Of a stretch of 42,781 bases of DNA, positions 28,249 to 35,262 are shown piece by piece. This DNA is from Micromonospora sp. C31 (GTDB lineage: Bacteria > Actinomycetota > Actinomycetes > Mycobacteriales > Micromonosporaceae). Positions within the stretch are counted from its first letter, which is position 1; each line of letters begins with the position of its first letter. The stretch is taken from contig NZ_JAGPXN010000031.1 in the NCBI RefSeq assembly GCF_018070575.1, forward strand, positions 1-42,781. The letters run 5' to 3'. The notes beneath the pieces are model-generated. The model was not told the origin of the DNA. It was given only the letters and a program-made list of their open reading frames with translations, and did not search any database. A program made the position numbers and the translations under genes.

Positions 28249-28266
28249 AAGATCATATGTGATCTT
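28249..28266. promoter_or_regulatory. Inverted repeat before the integrase
   Basis: AAGATCA and TGATCTT flank a four-base centre. The AT-rich site starts 23 bases past the tRNA and may be an integrase or excisionase arm site or an operator for int. Confidence 0.45.
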
Positions 28267-28268
28267 GC

Positions 28269-28287
28269 GGTAACGCTGGCGGTAACG
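28269..28287 (+). repeat. Direct repeat GCGGTAACG (two copies)
   Basis: GGTAACG occurs twice exactly 12 bases apart between the tRNA and int. The same heptamer recurs in front of other genes of the element. Confidence 0.6.
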
Positions 28288-28344
28288 GAGATCGCTTAAC
28301 GTGGGTTGCATCCCCCGATCCCGTTACTGCGGAGGTGCAGCCTC

Positions 28345-29493
28345 ATGGCTGTCTACAACTACCGCCTCGCCAACGGCCAGACCCGCTGGTTCTTCATCAT
28401 CGACCTCCCGTCTGACGCGGATGGTCGTCGCCGCCAACACAAGCGGCAAGGGTTTCCCAACCAGACTGCTGCTCTGAAGGCGGAGGAGCAGGCGCGCGCC
28501 GCCTACGGCGGAGCGGACCTCGGCGCCGACGGCAGCGTTGCTGCCGAGCTGGAGAGTTGGCTCAACGAGCGCGAGCTGGACGTCCAGGAGACGACCCTCA
28601 GCAACTACCGGGACGTCATCCGCTGCTACGTAGTCCCGCACATTGGCGGGCGACAGCTCTACGCCCTCGACAAGCGGGTCATTCACGACCTCTACAAGAA
28701 ACTGCTGAAGAGCGGCGGCAAGAACGGCGGGCCGCTGTCGCCGACCACCGTCCGCATCGTGCACCGGATCATGATGAAGGCGCTGGCCGACCTCGGGGTC
28801 AACGTCGAGGGCGTACGGCAGCCCCGGCAGGCCGAGCGGGAGACGATGGGGCGCAAGGGCGTCTGGACGCCGGCGCAGTCGGCGAAGTTCCTCAAGCACC
28901 ACGCCGACCACCGACTGCGTGCGGCGTGGGTGCTGGCGATCGTCGTCGGTGCCAGGCGTGGGGAGCTGGCCGGCCTCAAGTGGCCGCGCGTCGATTTCGA
29001 CCGGGGAGTGCTGCTGCTGCACTGGCAACGCACCACGACCAGCAACGGGGTGGTGGAGAAGGCGCCCAAGGGCAAGAGTAAGCGGGTGGTAGCGCTCGGG
29101 CCGGCCCTGGTAGCGGAACTGCGCGCCCACCGGGAGCGTCAGGCCGTGGAGAAGGCCGACGCCGGCGTCCTGTACCACGACGGTGGTTACCTGTTCTGCC
29201 GCGAGGACGGGGAGCCGTACTACCCGAAGTACTTCACCGACCAGTGGGCGAAGGCGTGCGCGGATTCTGGGGTGCCCGTGATCGCGTTGCACGACGCTCG
29301 GCACACCTCCGCTACCACGGGCGCTGACGCCGGTGTTCCCGAGCACGTGATGCAGCGGCGGCTTGGTCACGCTGACAGCCGGACGACGCGTGAGGTCTAC
29401 ACCCACGTGCTGCCGGAGAGCGAGCGCAAGGCCGCGGAGCTCATGGAGGCAGTACTCGGCGACGCAGCGACCTGGTCGCCGCGGAATAGCTAG
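28345..29493 (+). CDS. int: Tyrosine-type site-specific integrase
   Basis: A 382-residue phage/ICE-type integrase that inserts and excises the element at the tRNA. An N-terminal arm-binding part is followed by a core-binding domain (residues 65–160, LESWLNERELDVQETTLSNY). The catalytic domain has Arg204 in GARRGEL, Lys in PKGKSKRV, His316 and Arg319 in HDARHTSAT, His342 in RRLGHADS and nucleophile Tyr352 in REVYTHV. A GGAGGTG sequence seven bases upstream fixes the ATG. All catalytic residues are present, so it should be active. Confidence 0.95.
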   Translation: MAVYNYRLANGQTRWFFIIDLPSDADGRRRQHKRQGFPNQTAALKAEEQARAAYGGADLGADGSVAAELESWLNERELDVQETTLSNYRDVIRCYVVPHIGGRQLYALDKRVIHDLYKKLLKSGGKNGGPLSPTTVRIVHRIMMKALADLGVNVEGVRQPRQAERETMGRKGVWTPAQSAKFLKHHADHRLRAAWVLAIVVGARRGELAGLKWPRVDFDRGVLLLHWQRTTTSNGVVEKAPKGKSKRVVALGPALVAELRAHRERQAVEKADAGVLYHDGGYLFCREDGEPYYPKYFTDQWAKACADSGVPVIALHDARHTSATTGADAGVPEHVMQRRLGHADSRTTREVYTHVLPESERKAAELMEAVLGDAATWSPRNS

Positions 29494-29683
29494 ACCGAAG
29501 ACGCTGGGTCACGCCCGACTGCAGTACTTCTGGCTGCGGAGGTTTCCGGTGAGGGAGCCCGATGTCCAGACCGTCAGCTCGGGCATCGACACGGTAGCCG
29601 GCGGCTGTGGCCGTTGCCGTTACCCGTGGCGATTGTTCTCACTTGGCAACGCGCCGAGTAACCGGATGATCGCATCGTGAGGG

Positions 29684-29702
29684 TTGACGCCGGTACCGGC
29701 GT
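29684..29702. promoter_or_regulatory. 16-bp perfect palindrome overlapping a TTGACG hexamer, upstream of xis
   Basis: ACGCCGGTACCGGCGT is a perfect palindrome about 30 bases before the excisionase ATG and overlaps TTGACG, a -35-like hexamer. The layout suits a dimeric repressor controlling xis. The -10 partner is weak. Confidence 0.45.
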
Positions 29703-29732
29703 GCTCACGACCTCAGGGGAGGGCGGCAGACG

Positions 29733-29978
29733 ATGTCAACCACCACAACTGGCGGACGCAAACCGGGCCAGGCGCTGGACCAGGTCTGGACGATCGAGGC
29801 GGTGCGGGAGCTCGGCGTCACCACCGACGTGGAGACCGCTGGAGCGATCCTGGGAATCGGGCGTACCAAGGCCTACGAGCTGGCCAAGACCAACGAATTC
29901 CCGGTACGCCTTCTGCGCGTCGGCCGGCGGTACCTCGTGCCCGTACCGGCGATCCTCAAGCTGCTTGCCATCGAGTAG
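29733..29978 (+). CDS. xis: Excisionase-type helix-turn-helix protein
   Basis: An 81-residue DNA-binding protein. The C-terminal two-thirds form a MerR-like winged HTH of the excisionase class: ETAGAILGIGRTKAYELAKT, then EFPVRLLRVGRRYLVPVPAI. Such proteins direct the integrase towards excision and may also act as regulators. GGGAGGG-type ribosome-binding sequence precedes the ATG. It follows int on the same strand after a 239-base gap holding a CGTTACC heptamer (29618–29624) and the palindrome. Confidence 0.85.
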   Translation: MSTTTTGGRKPGQALDQVWTIEAVRELGVTTDVETAGAILGIGRTKAYELAKTNEFPVRLLRVGRRYLVPVPAILKLLAIE

Positions 29979-30059
29979 CCGCCCTGCCGCTAGCCAGGCT
30001 CAGAGCCTGAGACAGGGAATCCCGGGACCGACCGGGCTGGTGCGCCGACAAAACAAAAG

Positions 30060-30100
30060 GACCGACGGCGGGCACGGTGTGAGCCGGCGCGCCGTCGGTC
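30060..30100 (-). terminator. Intrinsic terminator for the leftward gene pair
   Basis: Eleven-base arms (GACCGACGGCG-type with complement) enclose a 19-base loop. Read on the minus strand the hairpin is followed by CTTTTGTTTTG, a good U-tract, so it ends the AbiEii-type operon. Confidence 0.75.
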
Positions 30101-30175
30101 AGCCGTGTGAGTCGTTACGGTCCAGAGCGCTGGGACAGCGCCAATGAACTCCTGCAGCTCGGTGCGCCCGATCGA

Positions 30176-30829
30176 TCAGCGGGGCCAGGCTGCGAAGCGT
30201 CGCCGTAGCTGTACCACGTCGGTGCGAGTCAGCTGGTACGGCACGAACGCCTCGTCGGGCATCCTGTCCAGGCGCCGACCCACCACTGGAACGTCCTCTG
30301 CCTCAAGTCCGGGGTCAACGCGGCGGGCCATGGCCAGCAGCTGGGCCGGTGTGTACTGGTCGAGCACTGCGGCCACATCGACGTAGTCACGCTCGCGGGC
30401 GCGTCCCACGAGCGCGGTGACTTTCCAGGCGAGCAGGTCGGCCAGGTCCATGACCGGGCCGACATCCATCACCACCGGAGCATGGAGTCGCGCCTGACAG
30501 GACAGGCTCAGCCGGACCACCTTGTTGCCCCGTTGGATCTCCCATTCCGTCATGTGGTCGTCAATGCCGTAGATCATTGCCGACAGCTCGCTGTCGTCGG
30601 CGACCCGTGTTACCTGGAAACCAGCTTCGAGCAATGCTGTCTCCACGGCCTCGGTCGCTGGGGCGACTCCGTCGGCGCGGTCGGTGAAGGCGTCGACGTC
30701 CTCTGTCGGCCGGTCGACGACTCCGTGCAGGAGCAAGGCCAGTCCACCGCCGAGGGCAAGTCCGTGCTGCTTGGCTACGGAGAGCGCGACCCGCGCGACC
30801 TCGACGTGCTCTGGGTCAGGGTGAGGCAT
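30176..30829 (-). CDS. AbiEii-type nucleotidyltransferase (putative toxin)
   Basis: A 217-residue protein of the minimal nucleotidyltransferase fold. The signature is ALGGGLALLLHGVVDRPTEDVD, with the Gly-rich loop at residues 27–29 and acidic residues Asp44 and Asp46, as in AbiEii/AbiGii toxins. DLADLLAWKVTALVGRARERDYVDV is the usual later motif. AbiEii enzymes add nucleotides to RNA and block growth, giving phage abortive infection or plasmid stability. The ATG overlaps the stop of the upstream partner (TGATG), so the pair is co-translated like a toxin–antitoxin module. Confidence 0.85.
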   Translation of the reverse strand: MPHPDPEHVEVARVALSVAKQHGLALGGGLALLLHGVVDRPTEDVDAFTDRADGVAPATEAVETALLEAGFQVTRVADDSELSAMIYGIDDHMTEWEIQRGNKVVRLSLSCQARLHAPVVMDVGPVMDLADLLAWKVTALVGRARERDYVDVAAVLDQYTPAQLLAMARRVDPGLEAEDVPVVGRRLDRMPDEAFVPYQLTRTDVVQLRRRFAAWPR

Positions 30830-31179
30830 CAGGCTGCGGCCGAGATCTGGCGCAGTACCGCATGCCGGTCCTCCCATGCGTGGCGCACACCCCGCGGCAG
30901 GTAGAGGTCGTTCCATACCCGGATCAGGGTCGGACCGTCGAGCCAGGCGCAGAGTTCATCAACCCGCACCGCTTCGGTCAGCACGACCTCGTACAGGGCG
31001 TTGCGCGCCCATTCCTGGTCCAGGTTGACGCTGCGGTCTGGCCGCCAGAGCAGCCGGTGTGGCAGCTCCACGACACCGCTGGTCGGTCCGTGCAGGGCGG
31101 CAAGATCGTCTACGACCACAACGGAACGGCCCGGCCGGGCTAGATACCGCCGGGCGGAACGAGTCGAAGTGGCGCCCAT
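30829..31179 (-). CDS. Small partner of the AbiEii-type nucleotidyltransferase
   Basis: A 116-residue protein that I cannot place in a named family. It is rich in Arg and Trp, and includes SARRYLARPGRSVVVVDDLA, a central LLWRPDRSVNLDQEWARNAL and VWNDLYLPRGVRHAWEDRHA. It is not a canonical AbiEi antitoxin: I see no clear winged helix. Its position, first in the pair and overlapping the nucleotidyltransferase, suggests an antitoxin or partner role. The ATG lies six bases after TACCCT, so the transcript is probably leaderless. Confidence 0.7.
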   Translation of the reverse strand: MGATSTRSARRYLARPGRSVVVVDDLAALHGPTSGVVELPHRLLWRPDRSVNLDQEWARNALYEVVLTEAVRVDELCAWLDGPTLIRVWNDLYLPRGVRHAWEDRHAVLRQISAAA

Positions 31180-31185
31180 GCGTCG

Positions 31186-31191
31186 AGGGTA
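31186..31191 (-). promoter_or_regulatory. -10 box (TACCCT), leaderless promoter of the AbiEii-type pair
   Basis: On the minus strand TACCCT is followed by six bases and the ATG, with no ribosome-binding sequence. Confidence 0.5.
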
Positions 31192-31393
31192 GCGCCTCGA
31201 ACGGGTAAAGGCGGGATGCTACCGATGCCAACCGGAACGCCGTCAACGGCGGTCGGTCATTGGCTCCGCCTCGGCTCGTCGGCATCGCGACCGCCGTCAC
31301 GGCACCGACTCGCTAATCATGGCCGCGCAGCCTCTGCCATAGGGACAGCGAGGGACCGGTCAGCCAGCGCTGCTGTCGTGGCACGATCAACCC

Positions 31394-32174
31394 TCAGCGC
31401 TGCCCGTCGACGCCACGGAGCCTGCGGGCGGCGGTGAACAGGAAGAACTGATCCTTGAACCCCGGATCCGTGTTGAGACGGCTTTCAACCGAGTGGCAGC
31501 GGTGCGACCGGACCAACCGTCGTGCACTGGGCGTGCTCGTACCGGGTGGCGGAGAGCAGCAGCCACTCGTCGCAGCCCTGCCATGGGTAGCCGTTGGCGG
31601 CTCCGCCACGTACGGTCCGGGACCCGTCACCGGTCCGTGGCCTTGCGTCTGCCAACCCGCAGATCCACAGGTCGGCGCAGAGCTCGTTCGCCGATCCCAC
31701 CGCCGCCAGCCCGAACGCGTTCTCCCCGGCGGCCGTCCGCGTCTCGTCGCCAAAGTCGTCGAGCAGATAGTCCTCGCCGGGTTCCCGTCACCGCGGAAGG
31801 CCAGCGTGGTGGTGCCGGCCCGAGCCTCGTATCCCACTGCGCCTCGCTGGGCAGCCGGATCGGCAACAGCTTGAGCAGGTCGTCTTCGAGCCGCGCCGTG
31901 CAAGTGTCCGCCTCGGCGTACGGGTCCTCGTGCTCGGGCAGCCAATACCGGACCTGCGCCACTGTCAGCGGGTGCCGGGCGATCAGGAACCGCTCGACCC
32001 GCACCTCGCGTATCGGCTGTGCGTCCCCGGCGCCAGCGACGGACGGCTCGACGGTGTCCTCGACCTCGCCGCTGCGCTTGATGGCGCGTACCGCGTCCAG
32101 CTCTGCGTGGGCCAACCACCACCCCGCCGGGTGTCCTCGACCGCGCTCGGTCGAGATTGGCGGCCAATGGCCAT
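31394..32174 (-). pseudogene. Formylglycine-generating-enzyme-like (SUMF1/EgtB/PvdO) pseudogene
   Basis: Pieces of one SUMF1-type domain lie in order in different frames. One frame gives EVRVERFLIARHPLTVAQVR and LPIRLPSEAQW. After a lost base near 31832 come YEARAGTTTLAFRGDGNP. After another near 31775 come EDYLLDDFG, AAGENAFGLAAVGSANELCA and SRTVRGGAANGYPWQGCDEW. A third shift near 31490 leads to GFKDQFFLFTAARRL and the stop. A fourth shift is likely near 32110 if the ATG at 32174, which has a GGGAG site, was the start. These are hallmarks of FGE-like proteins that oxidise Cys or act as non-enzymatic domains. With several frameshifts the gene is dead unless the assembly is wrong. Confidence 0.75.
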
Positions 32175-32233
32175 ATCTTGCTCCCTGTCGCGGGCCATTC
32201 CGGTTCGCCGGCCGCTGCGGACCCACAGGGGCG

Positions 32234-32487
32234 TTACCGACCAGGCGTCACGACCACCTGGTCGACCAGCGTGCCCTCTCCACAGCACTTGACAATGACC
32301 GACGGTCGGATGAATTGCTCCCACCGGGGCCAGCCGGCGGCCAGCATCTCGTACCCAGCGCCGATGCCGGCGAGGGTCCCCGATTGTGGCCCGCCTCCCC
32401 TACGGCAGGACGCTGCACGAGGCTGCGCCGAATCCGAAACTGCGACCGTGGCCGCTTGCCCTCACTGTGGACCTGGTTAAGCGCCAA
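32234..32487 (-). pseudogene. Unrecognised decayed coding fragment
   Basis: The minus strand shows protein-like text in two frames: GKRPRSQFRIRRSLVQRPAV upstream, then AGIGAGYEMLAAGWPRWEQF and VIVKCCGEGTLVDQVVVTPG ending at a TAA. The second stretch looks like a real C-terminus. I cannot name the family. It may have been the partner of the FGE-like gene. Confidence 0.35.
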
Positions 32488-32629
32488 GTGTGCCTTGGTG
32501 TACCGGTTGGCGTACCGTGATCGAGCGCTTCGGTCAGTCCGCCGTTGGGGCTGTCGACGGAGTTGCCGAAAGCCGGACGAGTATGTGCCTTGATCTCGCC
32601 AACCCGCCTCAGTCGCCCTTCACCGGCGG

Positions 32630-32989
32630 TCACGCCGCCTGCCGCGACCGCCTCAGCCGGCTCAGGTCGACGCCGTAGGCGAGCGCGATGGTGAAGGTCA
32701 GCGCCGCGCCGGCCCAGGCGGCCCACCAGAACAGGAAGCCGCGCAGGTCGAGTCCGTTGCCGTTGGCGAGCATCGGGTCGTACGGCGGAGGAAACAGCCG
32801 GTGGAAAGCAGGACCGCCGAAGAGGAAGATTGCCCCGGACACGATTATGCCGCTGGCCACGAAGAGCCGCAGGGACCGCCTGCCAAACTCTTGCTGCCGC
32901 CGGATCAGGTTGGCGACCAGGCTCAGGCCGATTGGTCCGCCGAGGACGAGAGCCCCGCAACCGATGAGCGTCGCTGTCCCGTACGTCAC
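32630..32989 (-). CDS. Small membrane protein
   Basis: A 119-residue protein with four probable membrane segments: ATLIGCGALVLGGPIGLSLV, then LRLFVASGIIVSGAIFLFGG, and near the end GFLFWWAAWAGAALTFTIAL. A basic loop (ANLIRRQQEFGRRS) separates the first two. I do not recognise a family. The GTG has no ribosome-binding sequence but lies six bases after a TAGCAT -10 box. Function unknown; it lies alone between decayed genes and the mobilization operon. Confidence 0.65.
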   Translation of the reverse strand: MTYGTATLIGCGALVLGGPIGLSLVANLIRRQQEFGRRSLRLFVASGIIVSGAIFLFGGPAFHRLFPPPYDPMLANGNGLDLRGFLFWWAAWAGAALTFTIALAYGVDLSRLRRSRQAA

Positions 32990-32995
32990 GGGCCG

Positions 32996-33001
32996 ATGCT
33001 A
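32996..33001 (-). promoter_or_regulatory. -10 box (TAGCAT), leaderless promoter
   Basis: TAGCAT on the minus strand is followed by six bases and the GTG of the membrane-protein gene. Confidence 0.45.
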
Positions 33002-33385
33002 CTTCCGTACCTGACCGTGATCGGATGCAGGATGGCCGGCGGGTCACGCTCGTGCAGGGTGGCGGTAGGCCAAGGTGGACCCTGCAGCCCTGCCGGTGCG
33101 GCCGGACATCGATGTGCTGGGGTGATCTTCCGACCTCGGAACCCCTGCAGGGGACGTAGAGCAGCGGCGAGGCAGCAGGAGGGCAGCACCAACGTCGGTC
33201 GGGTCTGGTCCATGACGTCAAGCAGTGCTTACCAGCGCCTGCTTGTCGACCCAGCATGGTACGGCCCAACACCGGTCGGTAGGTTCAGACCGCATCCCCT
33301 CGACGGTGGCCGCTGAAGCGCTGGCCGGTGCCGGTAACGGTTCCGCTCACCGGGGCGTTAACGGCCAGGCGTAAGGCTCGTTGCC
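33002..33385. other. Intergenic region before the mobilization operon; oriT candidate area
   Basis: No credible gene is seen on either strand. Its right end holds the paired GGTAACG/GTTAACG block. Because it lies directly upstream of mobC and the relaxase, it is the natural place for an origin of transfer, but I see no clear nic-type inverted repeat. Confidence 0.4.
33331..33369 (+). promoter_or_regulatory. Putative operator block upstream of mobC (copy 1)
   Basis: GGTAACG and GTTAACG start 24 bases apart with CCGCTCAC between them. The block aligns over 39 bases with the one at 35164 at about 80% identity, and lies 17 bases before the mobC GTG. Confidence 0.5.
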
Positions 33386-33805
33386 GTGAGTACCGAAGGC
33401 AATGTCAGCGCTTCTGGTCAGGCTCGGCACCGTGAGCACCTCAGCCCCGGCCGCCCCCACCGGACCTATCCTCGGTTCTCCGACGAGGAGAGCGCGCTGG
33501 TCGTTGAGGCGGCCCGGCGAGCTGGTCTCACGCCAGCGGGATACACGGCGCAGGTGGTGGTCGGCGCAGCGCGCGGAGTAGAGCCGGTCACGGGCCTGAC
33601 CGGTGACCTGCGGGAGTTGCAGCGAGAACTGTTCGCCGCCCGCCGCGCGGTGAACATGTTCGGCTCCAACGTCAACCAGGCTGCTGCAGCCGCGAACGCG
33701 ACCGGGGAGCTACCCGGCTGGGCCGTCGAGGCGGTGCAACTGTGCGTGTACGCCGTCGCCCGCCTCGACCAGGTGACGGCACTGATCGACCGGCGGCTGC
33801 GGTGA
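33386..33805 (+). CDS. mobC: MobC-like mobilization (relaxosome) protein
   Basis: A 139-residue accessory protein expected to bind near oriT and help the relaxase. The N-terminal part RTYPRFSDEESALVVEAARR then LTPAGYTAQVVVGAA resembles ribbon-helix-helix DNA-binding proteins. The C-terminal part LRELQRELFAARRAVNMFGS, NVNQAAAAANATGE, is the MobC hallmark (N..G.N.NQ..). The GTG has a TAAGG sequence about 10 bases upstream. The stop overlaps the relaxase GTG (GTGA). Confidence 0.85.
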   Translation: MSTEGNVSASGQARHREHLSPGRPHRTYPRFSDEESALVVEAARRAGLTPAGYTAQVVVGAARGVEPVTGLTGDLRELQRELFAARRAVNMFGSNVNQAAAAANATGELPGWAVEAVQLCVYAVARLDQVTALIDRRLR

Positions 33806-35262
33806 TCTCGCGCGTCCACCGTCGCGGCTGCCGCGTCGGTGGGCTGCTGCGCTACCTGTACGGGCCGGGGAAGCAGGAGGAGCACGTCAACCCGCGGTTG
33901 GTCGCGGCGTGGGACGGTGCCGGGGAGCTGGCCGATCTGGAGCCGGAGATCACCGCCTCAGGTAAGCGGGACTTCCGGAGGTTGACCGCTCTCCTGGAGG
34001 AGCCGGTACGAGCCGGGAACAGACCGCCGGCGAAACCTGTGTGGCACTGCTCGATGCGCTTGGCGCCGGAGGACCGCGACCGGGTTCTCACCGACGGCAC
34101 CTGGGGGCGCATGGCCCGGGAGATGCTCACCGAAGCGGGACTCGCCACGGAGGCGGACGACCCGGGCCTGCGGTGGGTGGTGGTGCGGCACAACGATGAC
34201 CATGTCCACATCGTCGCCACCCTCGTGCGTGAAGACGGCCGCACGAACTGGGCCTGCAACGACTATCGCAAGTGCGTGAAGGCCACCTACAACGTCGCCC
34301 GCCGCTACGGCCTTCGCAGGCAGGTGCCCCCGGCCGACCGCACCGCACACCGCAGGCCACACCCCGTGGAGGTCAACAAGGCCCGCCGCAAAGGCTGGAG
34401 CGACACCCCTCGCGACGAGTTGCGACGGCGGGTCCGCACCGCCGTCGCCGCCGCCGGCAGCGAGCTGGAGTTCCTCGACCGGCTGCGGCAGGCAGGGGTG
34501 CTGATTAGAGTGCGTCGCAGCACCGTCAACGCCGATGAGATCACCGGCTACGCCGTCGCTCTGCCTGGCGCGGGCACCGGTGACGGGCAATCGGTGTGGT
34601 TCTCCGGTGGGCGCCTCGCCCCCGATCTGACCCTGCCGAAGCTGCGCCGCCGGTGGGGCGACCCGCCGCCGGCCGCCGGCCTACCGTCGAGAGGTCGGGT
34701 CACGGCCCGCGCCCAAGCCCTACGCGACGCCGCCAGCGTCACCCAGGTCGCGGCGGAAGAGATCCGCCGCAGCGCCCGCGAGGATCCCGCGGCCGCCCAG
34801 GCCGCCGCTACCGCCGCAGCCGACGTGCTCACGAGCCTGGCGTACGCGAGGGAAGGCAGCCTGCGTGGGCCGTTACACCGGGCGGCGGAGGTGCTCGACC
34901 GCGCCGCACGCGACATGTACGCACGGACCGCGCGCACGACGTCCCTGTCGTACGAACTGAGAGCGATGTCGCGGCTGGTAGCGCTCATGGGCCGCATCGC
35001 CGGCGACGAGGACTCGGTCGCCGCGATGGCGCTGGTGCTCGACATGGCCCGGCTTGCCGACGCGCTTGAGTACCTTCGCACCGCTCAGCAACGGCTGCAC
35101 CAGGCAGAGGCAGCCCGGGACGCAGCCCAGCAACTCCGGACCCTCGCCGCTGGCGGGCAGCGGCCGGTAACGACGCCGCTCACGGTGGCGGTAACGCCCA
35201 GCCCGACAGTGGACAGTGCCCGCCGCGCGATGCGGGCCGGTAACGGAAGGAGCCCAGCATGA
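33802..35262 (+). CDS. Relaxase / mobilization nuclease
   Basis: A 486-residue protein expected to nick oriT and pilot the strand during conjugation. The N-terminus RGCRVGGLLRYLYGPGKQEE is typical of actinobacterial relaxases, and the metal-binding HNDDHVH motif is at residues 130–136, followed by DYRKCVKATYNVARRYGL. Residues about 330–470 form long Ala/Arg-rich helices. It belongs to a four-gene operon with overlapping starts and stops. The last 30 codons carry three GGTAACG copies, so part of the coding sequence doubles as a possible regulatory site. Confidence 0.9.
   Translation: MISRVHRRGCRVGGLLRYLYGPGKQEEHVNPRLVAAWDGAGELADLEPEITASGKRDFRRLTALLEEPVRAGNRPPAKPVWHCSMRLAPEDRDRVLTDGTWGRMAREMLTEAGLATEADDPGLRWVVVRHNDDHVHIVATLVREDGRTNWACNDYRKCVKATYNVARRYGLRRQVPPADRTAHRRPHPVEVNKARRKGWSDTPRDELRRRVRTAVAAAGSELEFLDRLRQAGVLIRVRRSTVNADEITGYAVALPGAGTGDGQSVWFSGGRLAPDLTLPKLRRRWGDPPPAAGLPSRGRVTARAQALRDAASVTQVAAEEIRRSAREDPAAAQAAATAAADVLTSLAYAREGSLRGPLHRAAEVLDRAARDMYARTARTTSLSYELRAMSRLVALMGRIAGDEDSVAAMALVLDMARLADALEYLRTAQQRLHQAEAARDAAQQLRTLAAGGQRPVTTPLTVAVTPSPTVDSARRAMRAGNGRSPA
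35164..35202 (+). promoter_or_regulatory. Putative operator block before the 35259 gene (copy 2)
   Basis: GGTAACG occurs at 35166 and 35190, again 24 bases apart with CCGCTCAC between, and once more at 35239. It lies within the relaxase end, upstream of the next gene. Confidence 0.45.

Noticed and set aside
31493..32593. 366-codon plus-strand frame
   Set aside because: Ser/Arg/Pro-rich shadow; the minus strand carries recognisable FGE-like segments.
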